A stretch of DNA of 64,000 nt from Platanthera guangdongensis (taxonomy: Eukaryota; Streptophyta; Magnoliopsida; Asparagales; Orchidaceae): positions 99,313,707 through 99,377,706 of the forward strand of contig CM077159.1 of assembly GCA_039583875.1 (NCBI GenBank). The letters run 5' to 3'. The translations under genes and the position numbers were made by a program. Positions 21,399-33,569 of this stretch are shown here, piece by piece. A model generated the notes under the pieces. The model searched no databases. It worked only from the letters and a program-made list of their open reading frames with translations, and was not told where the DNA came from. How positions within the stretch are numbered: position 1 is the stretch's first letter; every line of letters begins with the position of its first letter.

Positions 21399-22684
21399 TG
21401 TAACACCCCAGTTTTTTCAGAACTTGAATTTCTTATAGCCATCGCCCGACGATAGTAGCTATCGCCTGGTGATTGCCTTTTTTCTTCGGGTATAGATGTC
21501 GAGATGAAAGCCCCGTTCGTCGAGTGTTGAGAGGATTATCGCTCAACGGTAGTTAGTTTCACGCGGCAGTAACTCTAGGGTTTGCGTCGAGAGTATTGAG
21601 TTCTCGAGAAAATGTTGAGTTCTCGAGAAAGAAGTTACCGCACAGCATTAGCCTTACATCACGACGTTAGCTCCAGGGTTGCGTCGAGGACGTTGAGTTC
21701 TCGAGAAAGTGTCAGTTCTCGAGAAAAAATTTAGTTCTCGAGGAAGATGATACCACACAGCGTTAGCCTTACCGCTGGCATTAGCGTGACATTATTTTTT
21801 TGTCTCGCAGCTCGGGAAGCTATCGCTCGGGGTTAGCGTTAGTGCCCGACGGTAGCGGACGGAAGCAGTGCCGTCGTTTGGGTTTCTAGCCGCCCGATTT
21901 CATTTAGGATTTGATCCTAAGGCCCAGGAATATCCCTCCAGAGTGCTTTTATAGGGTTGAGCGGGATTTTCTCTCATTTCCTCCATTTTTGAGGTTTTGA
22001 CTTAGGGTTTGGAAGTGAGTGTGGGAGGAGGAAGATGGAGCTGTTTCCCCGCCATTGACGGAGCTTCGGAGCTCCGATCGTCGTTTTGAGGCCAGATCCA
22101 CGGAGAGGACTTGGAGGCGCTCATTTTCATTCGTGTAAGACAAGGATTCAGTGGTAAGGAAGAGGAATCATAAGGTAACAACACTTCTCCTCTTGGTTTT
22201 TAGGATGCGTGCATGACATCTACTCTTTTCTTACTTTCTTTCAAAAATTCTAGGCACCAGATCTCTCAAATGAGAGGGATTCGGGCTGCCACGGTTCAAA
22301 AGGAGCCTTCAGGTCGATTGTGTCCATCCCCGACATGATATTGCACTAGAAATCCGCTCCGATAGTGGATTAGATATTGTGGGTGAAGCCGTAGTCACGA
22401 CCGTTAGTTCGACACGGCAATGTTGCATAGCAAGCCTTAAGGATTTTGTAGAAATTCGTTAGCGACAAGATGCCGTTTTTGATATTGTTTTCCCCCTCTT
22501 TCATGTGAGTACGTGTAACCAGAACCGGACCGGGTGGAAATTAGAGTAAATGCGGGGGTACGAGGATGGTACAATACGAATGGTGGATTGGGGTGGGAAA
22601 GGTTTGAGAATGCGATATGCTAAGGCGTGGTTTGTCTCTGTGGTCAGCTGGCTAGCCCGTGACGTGCAAGTCATGTGGGGAGAG
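21399..22684 (+). repeat. G3 3' LTR, left part
   Basis: The left part starts TGTAACACCCC and is cut by G1 at about 22685. It includes TATCGCCCGACG-type repeats near 21440 and 21835, several TTCTCGAGAA palindromes (21600-21740) like those of LTR-B, and a TATAGGG box near 21950 followed by a CTCATTTCCTCC leader. The remaining part of the LTR is at about 50590-51642. Confidence 0.75.
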
Positions 22685-25529
22685 TGTCCGTAAGACCCCC
22701 CTCCCGGAGCACAAAATACGGCACGAGGGAAGTCTTATGCCCAGAACAGCCGCCTTGCGGTAGCATTAGCACACATGCTAACCTGTACTACAAGACGCCT
22801 ATTCCGCCTGCTATAATCAATATCAAACATTGCCAACCCAACCAAGAATATAAAATAGAAATCAAATCCACATATAAGTAAATAGTCCAGAAGTACATCA
22901 AATAAAGAAGCATCAACAAGCTTCTATGACATCAGAGTACGTGTACAAAAATGAGTCACTCTAACTCACATCAGTCACCGACAATAGCGATGGCATCGTC
23001 CCTTTAGGCCTTGTCATCCTGGCCTGGCTGTCCTGCTGCTGCTCTGTCTGTGTGGTTCCCTCCTAAAAAGGAAGATGTATAAACCGTTAGTCATAAAGAC
23101 TAAGTGGCTTCACATCCGCTCCCTTGGCGACTCCTTTTTACCGGGGGGAGAAAAGGACAAGTACAATATATATAAAAGAGTAGTAGTACATACGAGTGGT
23201 AAATGAGTGAGCAATATCAATGTATATCAATAGTATAATGAATAAGTAAACAATCTACTCTAGCAATTCTATCATCTACAACAGTATAAAAGATAAAGCT
23301 ACAACAAAAAGTAACTCAACTTATATGAGTGCCCATATAGACATATAAGTTGAGGATCGACTCAACAGTAAAGTAACTCATCGTATAAGAGTGCCCATAC
23401 AAACTTATACGATGAGTATCTTGTGTATGCAAGATAATGTAATGCCATGAATGCAATGCAATGACTCACCCATGATCATGCACATGCAACCGCTATGTTG
23501 ACATAGACTTGTAGTTCCCACTTTTCGAGCAGGTAGCTAACCTATCAAGCGTCAACCGTCATGTCCCGGCGGTGACTGTGGAGTGGGATTCTCCACTACT
23601 AGGCGGGAATCCACACTACCAAGCCTAGGCCTCCATATGCCTCAATGCTAAGAATACAACAACGGAGCTCACATGCGTACTACGACTCAGAAGGGGTCTT
23701 GGGTAGATGTGCACCAAGAGCCAAACCCAACAGGCCTATCTTCGTGGCACGAAAGGTGCCTTTGTGAACAAATTACCAAAGGACCAAGGCCAACCGTCCA
23801 CTAGCACAGAGGGTGCCATGGGAAGTAAGCACCGAGGACCAAGGCCAAACCGTGCAAGTCTATCTGTCAACTCCCATCCGTGTGACGACTGGCGAGCCCG
23901 TAGACTTGCCACACTATCCTTAACCCAGGATTACAACACCGCGTGTCGACTCACACTGCATGCAATTTCACATATTCGTGGCACGGAAGGTGCCTCTGTG
24001 GACAAACCACCTGAGGACCAAGACCGACCGTCCACTTATGTCTCTTCTCATCATTACCAATCCAGTGCAGTTAAACAAGCGCACTCACACCCTTTCACTA
24101 TCTCGTGTCCCAAGACACCTAAGGGTTCACCATCAACATAATGGTACTTCACGTAATCACCAATCATTTGATTATCATAATTACATATATACTATGATCA
24201 CATAACTTAACATCAACTAGATACGATCTTTTCACCAAGTTAAATCATTCATGCACACAAGGATCTATCCACCAAATGCGAACAACCATTTGTTCATAGC
24301 AATCACTACCAACCATGTACACCAAGTTCAAGCCAATCTCATCATTATTCAACGTATTACCATTGTCATGCACATTCTTATTGGTTCACATATTTAAATC
24401 ATTCCTACCATCTTAACTCATCAACCCATTAGTTCACTACACCATGTGTTCGTTATGGGTTTATCCAATAAATGCCATTACCAATATTTTGTCACCATTA
24501 CATATACACTAAATTTACCAAGACGTTAACATTGTTGTACTACAGCCTCTCCCTGCCAAATTCAAAGCCAACTCAACACAAACTAGAGAATTATTTGTTC
24601 AGGAAGGTTTACTGTACAACAAATTCGATCAGGGATTCCCGAGGCTACAAGAATTTGGCGAAAGCGTGTAACCACTCGTTGGAAAGGTATTTCCATGGGT
24701 TACGACTTTCATGTTTAGTCAAAAGCCCAGATCTGGCCGTAACATGTTCGAAAATGGCCTCAAAGATCTCGGCGTGCAAAAAACAGATTTCTGCGCGCAT
24801 CTTAAAGCGAGACGAATGACATCGGTTCGTCTTCTTCCTCCAACCAATATTCCCATGCCACATCCATAGTTCCTCCTCTCTTGTTCACCCTCAATAGGCC
24901 AACGTTCTTCACGGAACCAAGTCCCTATCTTCTCATGGAAGGAAGGAGTGGTCGAAGACATCTTATCTCTAGGGTACAAACCCTAGCATGACCTTCTCCT
25001 AGGAACACTTCTTCTCATAAATCTAGATTCCTTTGAGTCGATATCTCTCCTAGGAATAACTAAAGATCTAGCACCTAGGGAGAGGGTAGGAAGCTGACCT
25101 CGGTCCCAACATTTTCGAGGTTTCCGGCCATGGATCTTGTCACCCTTCTTTGCGACTTCTTCTTCTCCTTTGTTGATGTTCGTTCTTCACGAGAAAAAGA
25201 GGAAGAGGGAGAATTTTATTCCAGTAGTTGACTCCGACGACACCTCTATTTTGTCAAGATTGCACAACAATGGCTCGGTAAAGACAACTGTTTGACAAAG
25301 TGGTAAAGCGACGGTTAGGGTTTCTGTATGCCCCTTTTATAAAGAGAAATTAGGGTAACTGCCTTGCCATGTGTCAGCCTGACATTGGGCCTCCTAATAT
25401 TGCTTTAAATGAGTCATGTTGAAAGGACGCAGCCTATTTAATTTGATTTGGCACAATTCCCGAAAATCCAGTTCAGCAGCAAACAGGGCCAAAAATTTGC
25501 CTAAGGCAAAATTTATCTAAGTTAAACGG

Positions 25530-25860
25530 CGTTCAACGAATTTTAGCCCAGTTCGACGAATGACATTCGACAAATTTGGCGTTCAAAGAATTTTCCTGAG
25601 TTTGATGAATCAACGCTCGATGAATTTTAGCATTCGACAAATTTAGTACAGCTCGACGAATCAGGACTCGACGGATTCGACATTTGACGAATTTAGCTCA
25701 GCTCGACGAATCAACGCTTGACGGATTCGACGTTCGATGAATTTAGCACAGCTAGACGAATCAGCGCCTGAAGAATATGACATTCGACGAATTTAGTTCA
25801 GCGTGACGAATTAGCGGTTGACGGATTCAGCATTCGACGAATTTAGCCCAGCTATGCTAA
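25530..25860. repeat. TTCGACGAATTTAGC array in G1 3' LTR
   Basis: About eight units have GTTCGACGAATTTAGC alternating with CAGCTCGACGAATC and a CTTGACGGATTC block. TTCGACGAA contains the TCGA core. The equivalent array in the 5' LTR is at 49880-50155. Confidence 0.85.
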
Positions 25861-25869
25861 ATAGCATCG

Positions 25870-26390
25870 AGAACGTTGAAGCGTTGAGTCCACTCAATGC
25901 TCTCCACTCCTAACCCGCAAGATTATTATAAGTTAAATGGCATCGAGAGCATTGAGTCCACTCAACGCTCTCGTCCACTCAACACTCTCAACGCACAACC
26001 CGCAGAATTATTCTAAGTTAAATGGCCTCAAGAGCGTTGAGTCCACTCAATACTCTCAACGCCTAACCCGCAGAATTTTTCTAAGTTAAATGACGTCAAG
26101 AGCGTTGAGTCCACTCTCGATATTGAGTCCACTCAACGCTCTCAACGCCTAACCCGCAGATGTTTTCTAAGTTAAATGGTGTCAGCGTTGAGTCCACTCA
26201 ACGCTCTCAATCCCTAACCCGCAGAATTTTTCTAAGTTAAATGAAGTCGAGAGCATCGAGTCCACTTAACGCTTTCGACGCCAAACCCGCCAAAATTTCT
26301 CTATGTTAATTGGCATTGAGTGTGTTGAGTCCACTCAACGCTCTTGATGCCTAACCTGCTATAATTTTCTAAGTTAATTCCTGATCTAGT
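25870..26390. repeat. ~68-bp hairpin repeats in G1 3' LTR
   Basis: Seven units start AAGTTAAATGG at about 25930, 26015, 26083, 26169, 26234, 26302 and 26370. Each carries an inverted repeat of AGAGCGTTGAGT against ACTCAACGCTCT with only CC between, followed by CGCCTAACCCGCAGAAT. The two arms are perfectly complementary in the best copies. The 5' LTR has a matching array at 50160-50525. Confidence 0.9.
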
Positions 26391-26599
26391 CGTTGAGTCT
26401 AGTTGACTCACTCGACGGTCCCCGAACTTGAGTCATTTTTCTTAACTCAAAATAATTGTGAGGGGTCTGGCACGAAATGGGATGTTACAAATCCTATAAA
26501 CAAAAAAAGATTTCGTCCCCGAAATCAGGCTAAGGTTGTGGGGGAAATAGATCAAGGAAATATATTATGATTAATAAATATTACCTTAGGGAAACAACT

Positions 26600-27812
26600 C
26601 CGGGTAGTTCTTCTGCATCAAGTCCACCAGCTACCAAGTAAACTCTTTTTTCCCATGATTAGATAACAATACCTTTACTAAAGGAACACTCTTGCGACAC
26701 AAATTCCTTGTCTCAGTGTCCACTATCCGCACCGGCTCTAGTTGCACAGATCTATCGGTTGCGACTGCTCCATCAGTGGTGGGGATATGTTGATCGGGCT
26801 GCAACAACGCCTTCCTAAGTGACGAGACATGGAATACGTCGTGAACATTCTCCAGCTCTGGCGGTAACTCCAACCGATAGGCCAAAGGGCCAATCCTTTC
26901 CAATATAGTGTAAGGCCCAACGTACCTTGGGCTAAGCTTCGTCACCCCACGTACCCGTGACACTCCATGCATTGGCCGAATCTTCAGGAACACTTTGTCA
27001 CCCACTTGAAATTCTACCATGCGGTGCTTTGCATTATAATATTTAGCCTGCCGACTTTGAGCCTCAAGCATGCGGTCCCGTATTATTCTAACAACTACAT
27101 TAGTATCATCGATGTACTCAAGTCCTAAAACCTTCGGGTCTTCATCTTGCACCCATGACAAGGGGGTTCTACACCTTCCGTAAAGGGCTTCATGGGGTGC
27201 CATCCCGATACTGGCCTGGTGACTGTTGTTATATACGAATTCTACCAGGGGTAAGAGCCTTTCCCACGGCTCTCCCCTATCCAGCACACACAACCTCAAT
27301 AGATCTTCCAAGGTTCTGATTTTACTCTCAGACTATTCGTCTGTCTGTGGATGAAATGCTGCACTGAAGGTAAGGCATGAACTCAAATACTCATGTACGA
27401 CCTTCCATTCCTTAGAGGTAAAACGACTATCTCGGTCAGAAACAATTTTCTTTGGCACGCCATGGCACCGTACAAACTGCTCCACAAAGAGGCATACCAA
27501 CACATCCACATGAGCCTCTTTATTCATAGGAATAAACCTGGCTACCTTTGTCAGGCGGTCAATGATTACCCAAACCGAATTATTCCCTGAGCGTGAGCGA
27601 GGCAACACGTGGACAAAGTCCATAGAGATATCCTCAAAGTTCCACTCAGGGATGGGCAAAGACTGTAATAATCCTCCGGGGCTCTTGCATTCTGCCTTCA
27701 CCCTTTGACAGGCCTCGCAGTGCGCAACAAAATATCTGACATCTCTTTTCATTCCTGGCCAACACATGGTCTTCCGTAGGTAGGCGTACATCTTGGCAAT
27801 CCCAGTATGCAC
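26600..27812 (-). pseudogene. G1 integrase and chromodomain
   Basis: On the minus strand, a zinc finger ending CEACQRVKAEC is followed by core motifs DISMDFVHVL, VIIDRLTKVARFIP and IVSDRDSRF. The last acidic motif region is HPQTDE, then a TAG, then SES. The C-terminal part has VEFVYNNSHQASIGMAP, FQVGDKVFLKI, LSPRYVGPY and VHDVFHVSSLRKA. A chromodomain-like VPLVKVLLSNHGKKEFTW follows, ending in a TAG at the edge of the recognisable sequence. Apart from that internal stop near 27330, the integrase frame is nearly continuous. Between 26490 and 26600 lies the 3' untranslated part with the GGGGACGAAAT motif. Confidence 0.88.
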
Positions 27813-27818
27813 TGAATA

Positions 27819-29531
27819 CTAAGAGCAATGTGCCTCTCTCAAGATATCTTTCCGAATTCTACCGTCTTTGGGGATGTAAAGTCGGCCACGAAGATGAACG
27901 AGGCCTTCCTCTAGGGAATACCCGTCAGTAGTCCCATCTTCTATTGACTTGATCACCGGGGCCAGAGCAACATCCTTTCCTTGCTCTGCCCGGATTTGGT
28001 CATGAATATCACAGACTATACTCATCGCAGTTAAGTACTCCGTATACCCTTCCGAATGGTCTTTATATACCAGGGTAATCTCCATCTCTTCGAGCATCCG
28101 AGCTAATTCCATACTCATCAATCAGTACTCATGGCTCGATTTCGGTACCTTCCTGCTCAAAGCATCAGCTACGGAATTTGCTTTTGCCGGGGTGGTAGTT
28201 CAAGGTAAACTCATAATTATATAAAAATTCTAGCCACCGCCATTGTCTCAAGTTCAGTTCCTTCTGAGTATTTCGCAGTGGAGGTCGTATAGATAGTGTC
28301 TCCAAACCTTCAAGGTGAAAACCATTGCTCCCAATTCTAGATCATGTACTGGATAGTTGACTTCATGCTTCTTCAGCTATCTCGAAGCATAAGCAATCAT
28401 ATGCCCGTGCTGCATCAGTACTGCTCCCATCCCTTGATACGACACGTCAGTGTAGACTTGAAATCCTTCCTTGCCAGATGGAAGGGCTAGGATGGGTGCG
28501 GTAGTAAGTCTATCCTTCAGTTCTTGGAACACAGCTTCACACTGGGGTGTCCACTTGTACGACACACCTTTCTTTGTCAGAGTAGTAAGAGAAAGGGAAA
28601 TCCTTGAGAATTCTTTTATAAACTTGCGATAATACCCGACAAGTCCAAGGAAACTCCGTACATCGGCCGCTGACTTCAAGGGCGACCATTCCTTCACAAC
28701 ATGCACTTTGCCTGGATCCACAGCTAGTTCAGCCCCACTGCTCACATGGCTAAGAAGGCAACTTTATGGAGCCAGAACTCGCACTTGCTGAACTTGGAAA
28801 ATAAGGCATGTTCTTTTAGCTTCTTCAGCACCAAGATCAAATGTTCAACATGCTCCTCCTTGGTCTTTGAGTAGACCAAAATGTCATCGGTGAAGACGAT
28901 GACGAATATGTCTACATAAGGCTCAAACACCTTATTCATTAGACTCATAAAAGCTGAAGGGGCATTTGTGAGCCCAAACAGCATCACGGTGAACTCGTAC
29001 AAGCCGTACCTTGGGCTAAAAGCTATTTTCTGAATGTCCTCCTCTTGTATCCTCAATTTATAATACCCCGAGAGCAAATCCAACTTGGAGAACCAATGCG
29101 CTCCTACCAATTGATCGAACAACTCGTTGATCTGGGGTAGCAGGTAAGTGTTCCGCACCGTCAGCCGATTGAGCTCCCGATAGTTTATACATAATCGTAA
29201 GGTCCCATCCTTCTTCTTACGAATAGGACATGGGCTCCCCAAGGTGATGAGCTGGGGCGAACAAACCTGATTCCACCAGTTCTTGTAGTTGAGCTCTAAA
29301 CTCCGCGAGTTCTTTCAGGGCCATTCGATAAGGGGTCCTGGAGATGGGCTTGACACCCGGTACTTGCTTAATTTGAAAATCCACCACTCTATGTGGGGGT
29401 AGTCCTGGTAATTTCCCAGGAAATACCTCGGGAAAATCCCGCACCACTCGCACATCCTTCATATCTATTGTCCTCTCTTTCAATTCGAAACATATCATAT
29501 AAACTTCATCCCCCCTCATGTGGGCTTTCAA
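27819..29531 (-). pseudogene. G1 reverse transcriptase and RNase H
   Basis: The order on the minus strand is [53 protein letters not shown], the RT active site [11 protein letters not shown] (Thr before DD instead of the usual Ile), and [16 protein letters not shown]. RNase H begins FQVYTDVSYQGMG. Frameshifts occur near 29240 and 28745. Around 28275 about 30-40 bp encoding the IFTDHKSLKY block of RNase H are deleted, so the enzyme is dead. The protein start, with the protease, is lost at the junction at about 29531. Confidence 0.88.
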
Positions 29532-29537
29532 AGCTTG

Positions 29538-31501
29538 TGTTGGATCCCTAGTAAGATTTGGGCTAGGTTCACTAAGTTAGGATCATATGACCCACAATGT
29601 ATATCCAGGGTCATAGTTGTGTCCTAGAGTCTAGGCCAAGTCCTTAGAGTCAACAACACATGGACCAACTATCAACAAGACTACCAGAGACTCAAGACTT
29701 AGAAGAATTCAAAGACTGTAAAATGAGTTCGACGTTCGTCGAACTCAGGACGACGATTGTCTTGCTCAGCTCGACGATCTCAGAGAAAATTCTCTGAGCT
29801 GAGCTCGACGAACTCTATTCTTTGGTCGACGAAAACTTGGACACTACAACAACATTTCAAGTTCAAAAAACATCAAGATATTCTAAGTCCTTAGAATCAG
29901 ACTTTGGTCGACGAACTTGGTGCTCAGGTCGATGAACTTTGGACACTACAGTTCAACACTTCAGCAAGGCTGTGTCGACACCAGACAGCAAATCTGTCGA
30001 CACCAACTGGGTCGACACAAGAAGCAAGAATATGTCGACTCACAGAAGACTTGTGTCGACACACAGAACATCTGTCGACACCAACATCAACTGTGTCGAC
30101 ATACAGGATTTATGTCGACACACTCCAGATTTCTGTCAACACAACAGCTATGTCGTGACAAGAAGTAATTATGTCGACACCCAGGATTTGTGTCGACACA
30201 TTCCCCAGAAGTTCTTTAAACAAGTTATCAGCTCGACGAATTTCAGACATAGAAAAGGCAAAGTTTCTGAGGCATACAGTTCTGTTATCAGATCGACGAT
30301 CTTGGAACTCAGCTCGACGAACAGAAGTTATCCGATCGACGAACACAGCGACTCAGCTCGACGAACTGTGGACTCAGCTCGACGATTTCTGTCATCTGTT
30401 TGACGATTCCAGACTTAGTATTTCTTTCCTCTGTCCTCACTCTATTGCAATAATTTCTGAATGATTAATGATAAAATATTCTCCGAATATTATCATTGGA
30501 CGGTGCATTGATCACGACTTTCATCAGAATTATTGTTTTCCATTTTTCCAAGGGACAGTTGAGGAAATAAATCAATGCAGTTTATTCTCTAGGTCGTCAG
30601 CATTGATTGCGACAGAGGAATTCAAATTTCGAAAGACAAATTCCTTCAGAACATATAAAAGAGATTTTTCTCTTTTCCTGAAGAACATATGAAACAGACA
30701 CAGTACACACAAGAACACAATATACACAGAGAAACACAGACATATAGAGAATTACAGTCAGTCTGTCTTCAAGAGTCTCTCTGCTCCATCATTCTTTCAC
30801 AGCTTTCTGATATAGAAAAGAAGCCCTAGGCCAGCGACAAATCAGCTATTGAAGAAGAAGAACAATCAATCTAAATCAAGAGTCTTCTTTCTTCATCACT
30901 CCCCAGGAAACTTCAAAGGACAACAACTCCTCCATCCGTCAAGAAGTTCCTGCAGATTTCTCTAATAAAGGCTTAAAGACTGAAGGCCTATCACCCTGCA
31001 GCAAAGCTACAGATTTCCCTGAACTATTCTACATCTCAGGGGGAGCTACTTGCTAATATCATATCCACTTGTCTTCTCTCTGATTGTTGACAGAGAATAC
31101 ACCATCACCTCTCACCCCTCTCTGTATAAAGGGTTGTCATCTCCCTTCAAAAGTGATTCTTGGTTACAAGTCACCTGACCAAAAGACTTGAGATTTGGTT
31201 TTTGAGCACCTGATCAAAAGTTCATTGGTGTCAGACACCTGATCAAAAATCGGAGTGGATTCCTACCAGGGTGGTAGAAGAGTGGATGTACCCAGGTTGG
31301 GGAACCACTATAAATTTCTTGTGTCGTCTGGTTGCCCTTTCTTTTATTTCTTGCCGTGGCTGTGATTGTTAGTTAGTTGTTGCTGTGTTTTATCTTTTAA
31401 TTTATTTCTTACAGCACTAGGACTTGTATGCAATAGCCAGAAAATTTTATAAGCTTTAAATACTCTATTCACCCCCTCTAGAGTATTCCTGATCTAACAG
31501 C
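29538..31501 (+). mobile_element. Solo LTR of the C1 copia family
   Basis: The LTR is 1964 bp, TGTTGGATCC...ATCTAACA, flanked by perfect 5-bp TSD GCTTG (29533-29537 and 31502-31506). It is homologous to the C1 LTRs along its length: the same start block, TCGACGA motifs, GTCGAC array at 29970-30205, and TATAAAG at 31125-31131. It is clearly diverged and has different array spacers, so it is another subfamily member. No internal sequence remains, indicating LTR-LTR recombination after insertion. Confidence 0.93.
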
Positions 31502-31889
31502 TTGCCGATCGCGGCTCGCCGATCGCGTCGGGCGCGGCTCGCCGATCGCGTCGGGCGCGGCTCGCCGATCGCGTCGGGCACGGCTCGCCGATCGCGTCGG
31601 GCGCGGCTCGCCGATCGCGTCGGGCGTGGCTCGCCGATCGCATCGCGCGCGGCTCGCCGATCGCCAAGAGCTCTGCTCCACGGTCGCCCAGAGCTCTGCT
31701 CGCCGATCGCCTAGAGATCTGCTCACCGATCTCCCAGCCCAGGTTTTCGTCCCGTTTGGTCCTCTTGGTCTGTACTTTTTGGGGTGTTACATTGTGTGTC
31801 ATTAGGCCTTTTAGTGCTTCCCAGTGTTTTGTCATGACCTAGTCATGACAAAACCATCCTAGGGGTCTAGTTGTCTGAGGCATGTTACA
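31502..31889 (-). repeat. G2 3' LTR remnant with 23-bp repeats
   Basis: Only the last 388 bp of a ~4.9-kb LTR survive. It opens with seven to eight 23-bp units GCTCGCCGATCGCGTCGGGCGCG or close variants, then units of the GAGCTCTGCTCGCCGATCG type, then the conserved TTTTTGGGGTGTTACATTG block and the end ATGTTACA. The junction with G1 pol is within a few bases left of the TSD of the solo LTR. Confidence 0.85.
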
Positions 31890-31949
31890 AATCCCAATAC
31901 ATAAAAATAAAAATATCATCCTCAAAATTCAAGTTAGGCCTACGGGGTT

Positions 31950-33220
31950 TCAAGTATGAGAAATAAAATGTAACATCCCGAGAGTTTAACGGGGTTACCT
32001 GACATGAAAAGTCCCGGGTACCTTTGTTGTATCAAGTCCTGTGGCTCCCACGTGTGCTCCTCTAGTCCATGATTCCTCCACAAGACCTTGACCAGTGGAA
32101 CCTTCTTGCGTCGCAATACCCACATCCCAGTATTGTCTATCCGGATCGGCTCCAGGTGCACCGATCAATCAGAGGATATAGGCCCATCTGTAGTCGTAAT
32201 TTGCTGCTCCGACCGAAGTAGAGCTCTCCTGCGGGAGGAGACGTGGAAGACGTCGTGCAACCCTGCTAGTTCTGGTCCAGTCTATAAGCTAAGGGGCCGA
32301 TCCGATCCAAGATCCTTTAAGGCCCCATGTATCTCGGACTGAGCTTCTTCCGACCTCGCACCCGCGAGTCTCCATGCATCGGTCATATCTTTAGAAACAC
32401 CCAGTCTCCTACCTGAAACTCTACCTGATGATGCCGAGCATTGTAATACTTGGCCTGTCTACTCTAGGCCTCCAACGTCCTGTCTCAAATCTACCACACC
32501 AGAGCATCCGTATCCTCGATGAACTCTGAGCCAAGTGCCTTCGGATCCTCATCTTGGATCCAAGACAAAGGAGTCCTGCATCTCCGCACGTATAAAGCCT
32601 CATAAGGGGCCATGCCGATGCTGGACTGGTGGCTGTTGTTGTACAAGAATTCGATCAACGGGAGCTGACTCTCCCATGGCTCTCCACGGTCCAGAATGCA
32701 AAGGCGCAACAAATCCTCCAGTGTACGATTAGTGCGCTCTGTCTGCCCATCCGTCCGGGGTGGAAGGAGGTACTAATGTCAACCGGGTCCCCAAATAAGC
32801 CTGGACCGACCTCCACTCCTTAGACATAAATCGCCCATCACGATCAGACACTATCGTCCTCGGCACTCCATGGTATCAGACGAACTGCTCTACAAACTTC
32901 TGCACCAAGTCACCCACTGAAGCATCCTTCCTGGTCGGTAAAAACCTGGCCACCTTCGTTAAACGATCGACAATGACCCAAATTGAGTCATTCCCTACAT
33001 GTGACCGAGGAAGACCATATATGAAATCCATGGCGATATCGTCGAACTACCACTCCGGCACCGGATGTGGCTGCAACAACCCGACCGGACTCTTACACTC
33101 TACCTTCACTAACTGACAAGCCTCGCAATGGGTCACGAATTATGTGATGTCCCTCTTCATGCCCGACCTATACATCATCCTCTTCAGGTCGGCCGTCATC
33201 TTGGTGATGCCCGGGTGCAC
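31950..33220 (-). pseudogene. G2 integrase and chromodomain
   Basis: Minus-strand landmarks are CEACQLVKVEC, DDIAMDFIYGLPRS, VIVDRLTKVARFLP, IVSDRDGRFMS and [14 protein letters not shown]. These are followed by [33 protein letters not shown] and LSPRYMGP, and then the chromodomain-like VPLVKVLWRNHGLEEHTWE ending YPGLF. Numerous stops and frameshifts interrupt it (for example near 33165, 33045, 32880, 32760, 32490 and 32310). A Tekay/Del-like chromovirus fits best. Confidence 0.88.
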
Positions 33221-33569
33221 CGAGTGCCTGCTATAGTGAGCCTCAGTCATAATGTCCTCCCGAATCCTTCCCCTAGCCGGTATGTACATCCGTACTCTAA
33301 AGCAAAACACATCATCCTTCTCTATATAATCCTCGACCGTGCCTGCCTCCAAAGCACTGAATACTGGCTCCATCTTGCCATCCATCTTCTGCTTAGCCCT
33401 GATACGGTTCCGTATGTCGTCTGTAGTACTCATTGCGGCCAAATACTCCTGATACAACTCCGAGTCGTCCGAGGACACCAAAGTAATCTGCATAACCTCC
33501 ATCATCCTCACCAACTCCATAGCCATCAACTGAGGCTCGGATCCTGTAGTGGCAGTCTTCCGGCTCAGC

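Larger units (their letters stand above)
22685..26489 (-). repeat. G1 3' LTR
   Basis: The LTR is about 3.8 kb and ends GATGTTACA. The left edge is less sharp, with the conserved GTAAGACCC block at 22690. It contains direct repeats of short GTGCC(T/A)...GAGGACCAA segments (23745-24030), a minus-strand TATAAAAGG box at 25333-25341, a TCGACGAATTT array (25530-25860) and a ~68-bp hairpin array (25870-26390). Coding potential is spurious. Confidence 0.85.

Noticed and set aside
22200..22680. Possible host gene 5' end downstream of the TATAGGG box
   Set aside because: It lies inside the G3 LTR, and the leader and promoter layout is that of an LTR; no conserved frame follows.
31478..31835. Arg/Ala/Ser-rich open frames on both strands over the 23-bp repeats
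   Set aside because: They are direct translations of a 23-bp tandem repeat in an LTR remnant; not genes.
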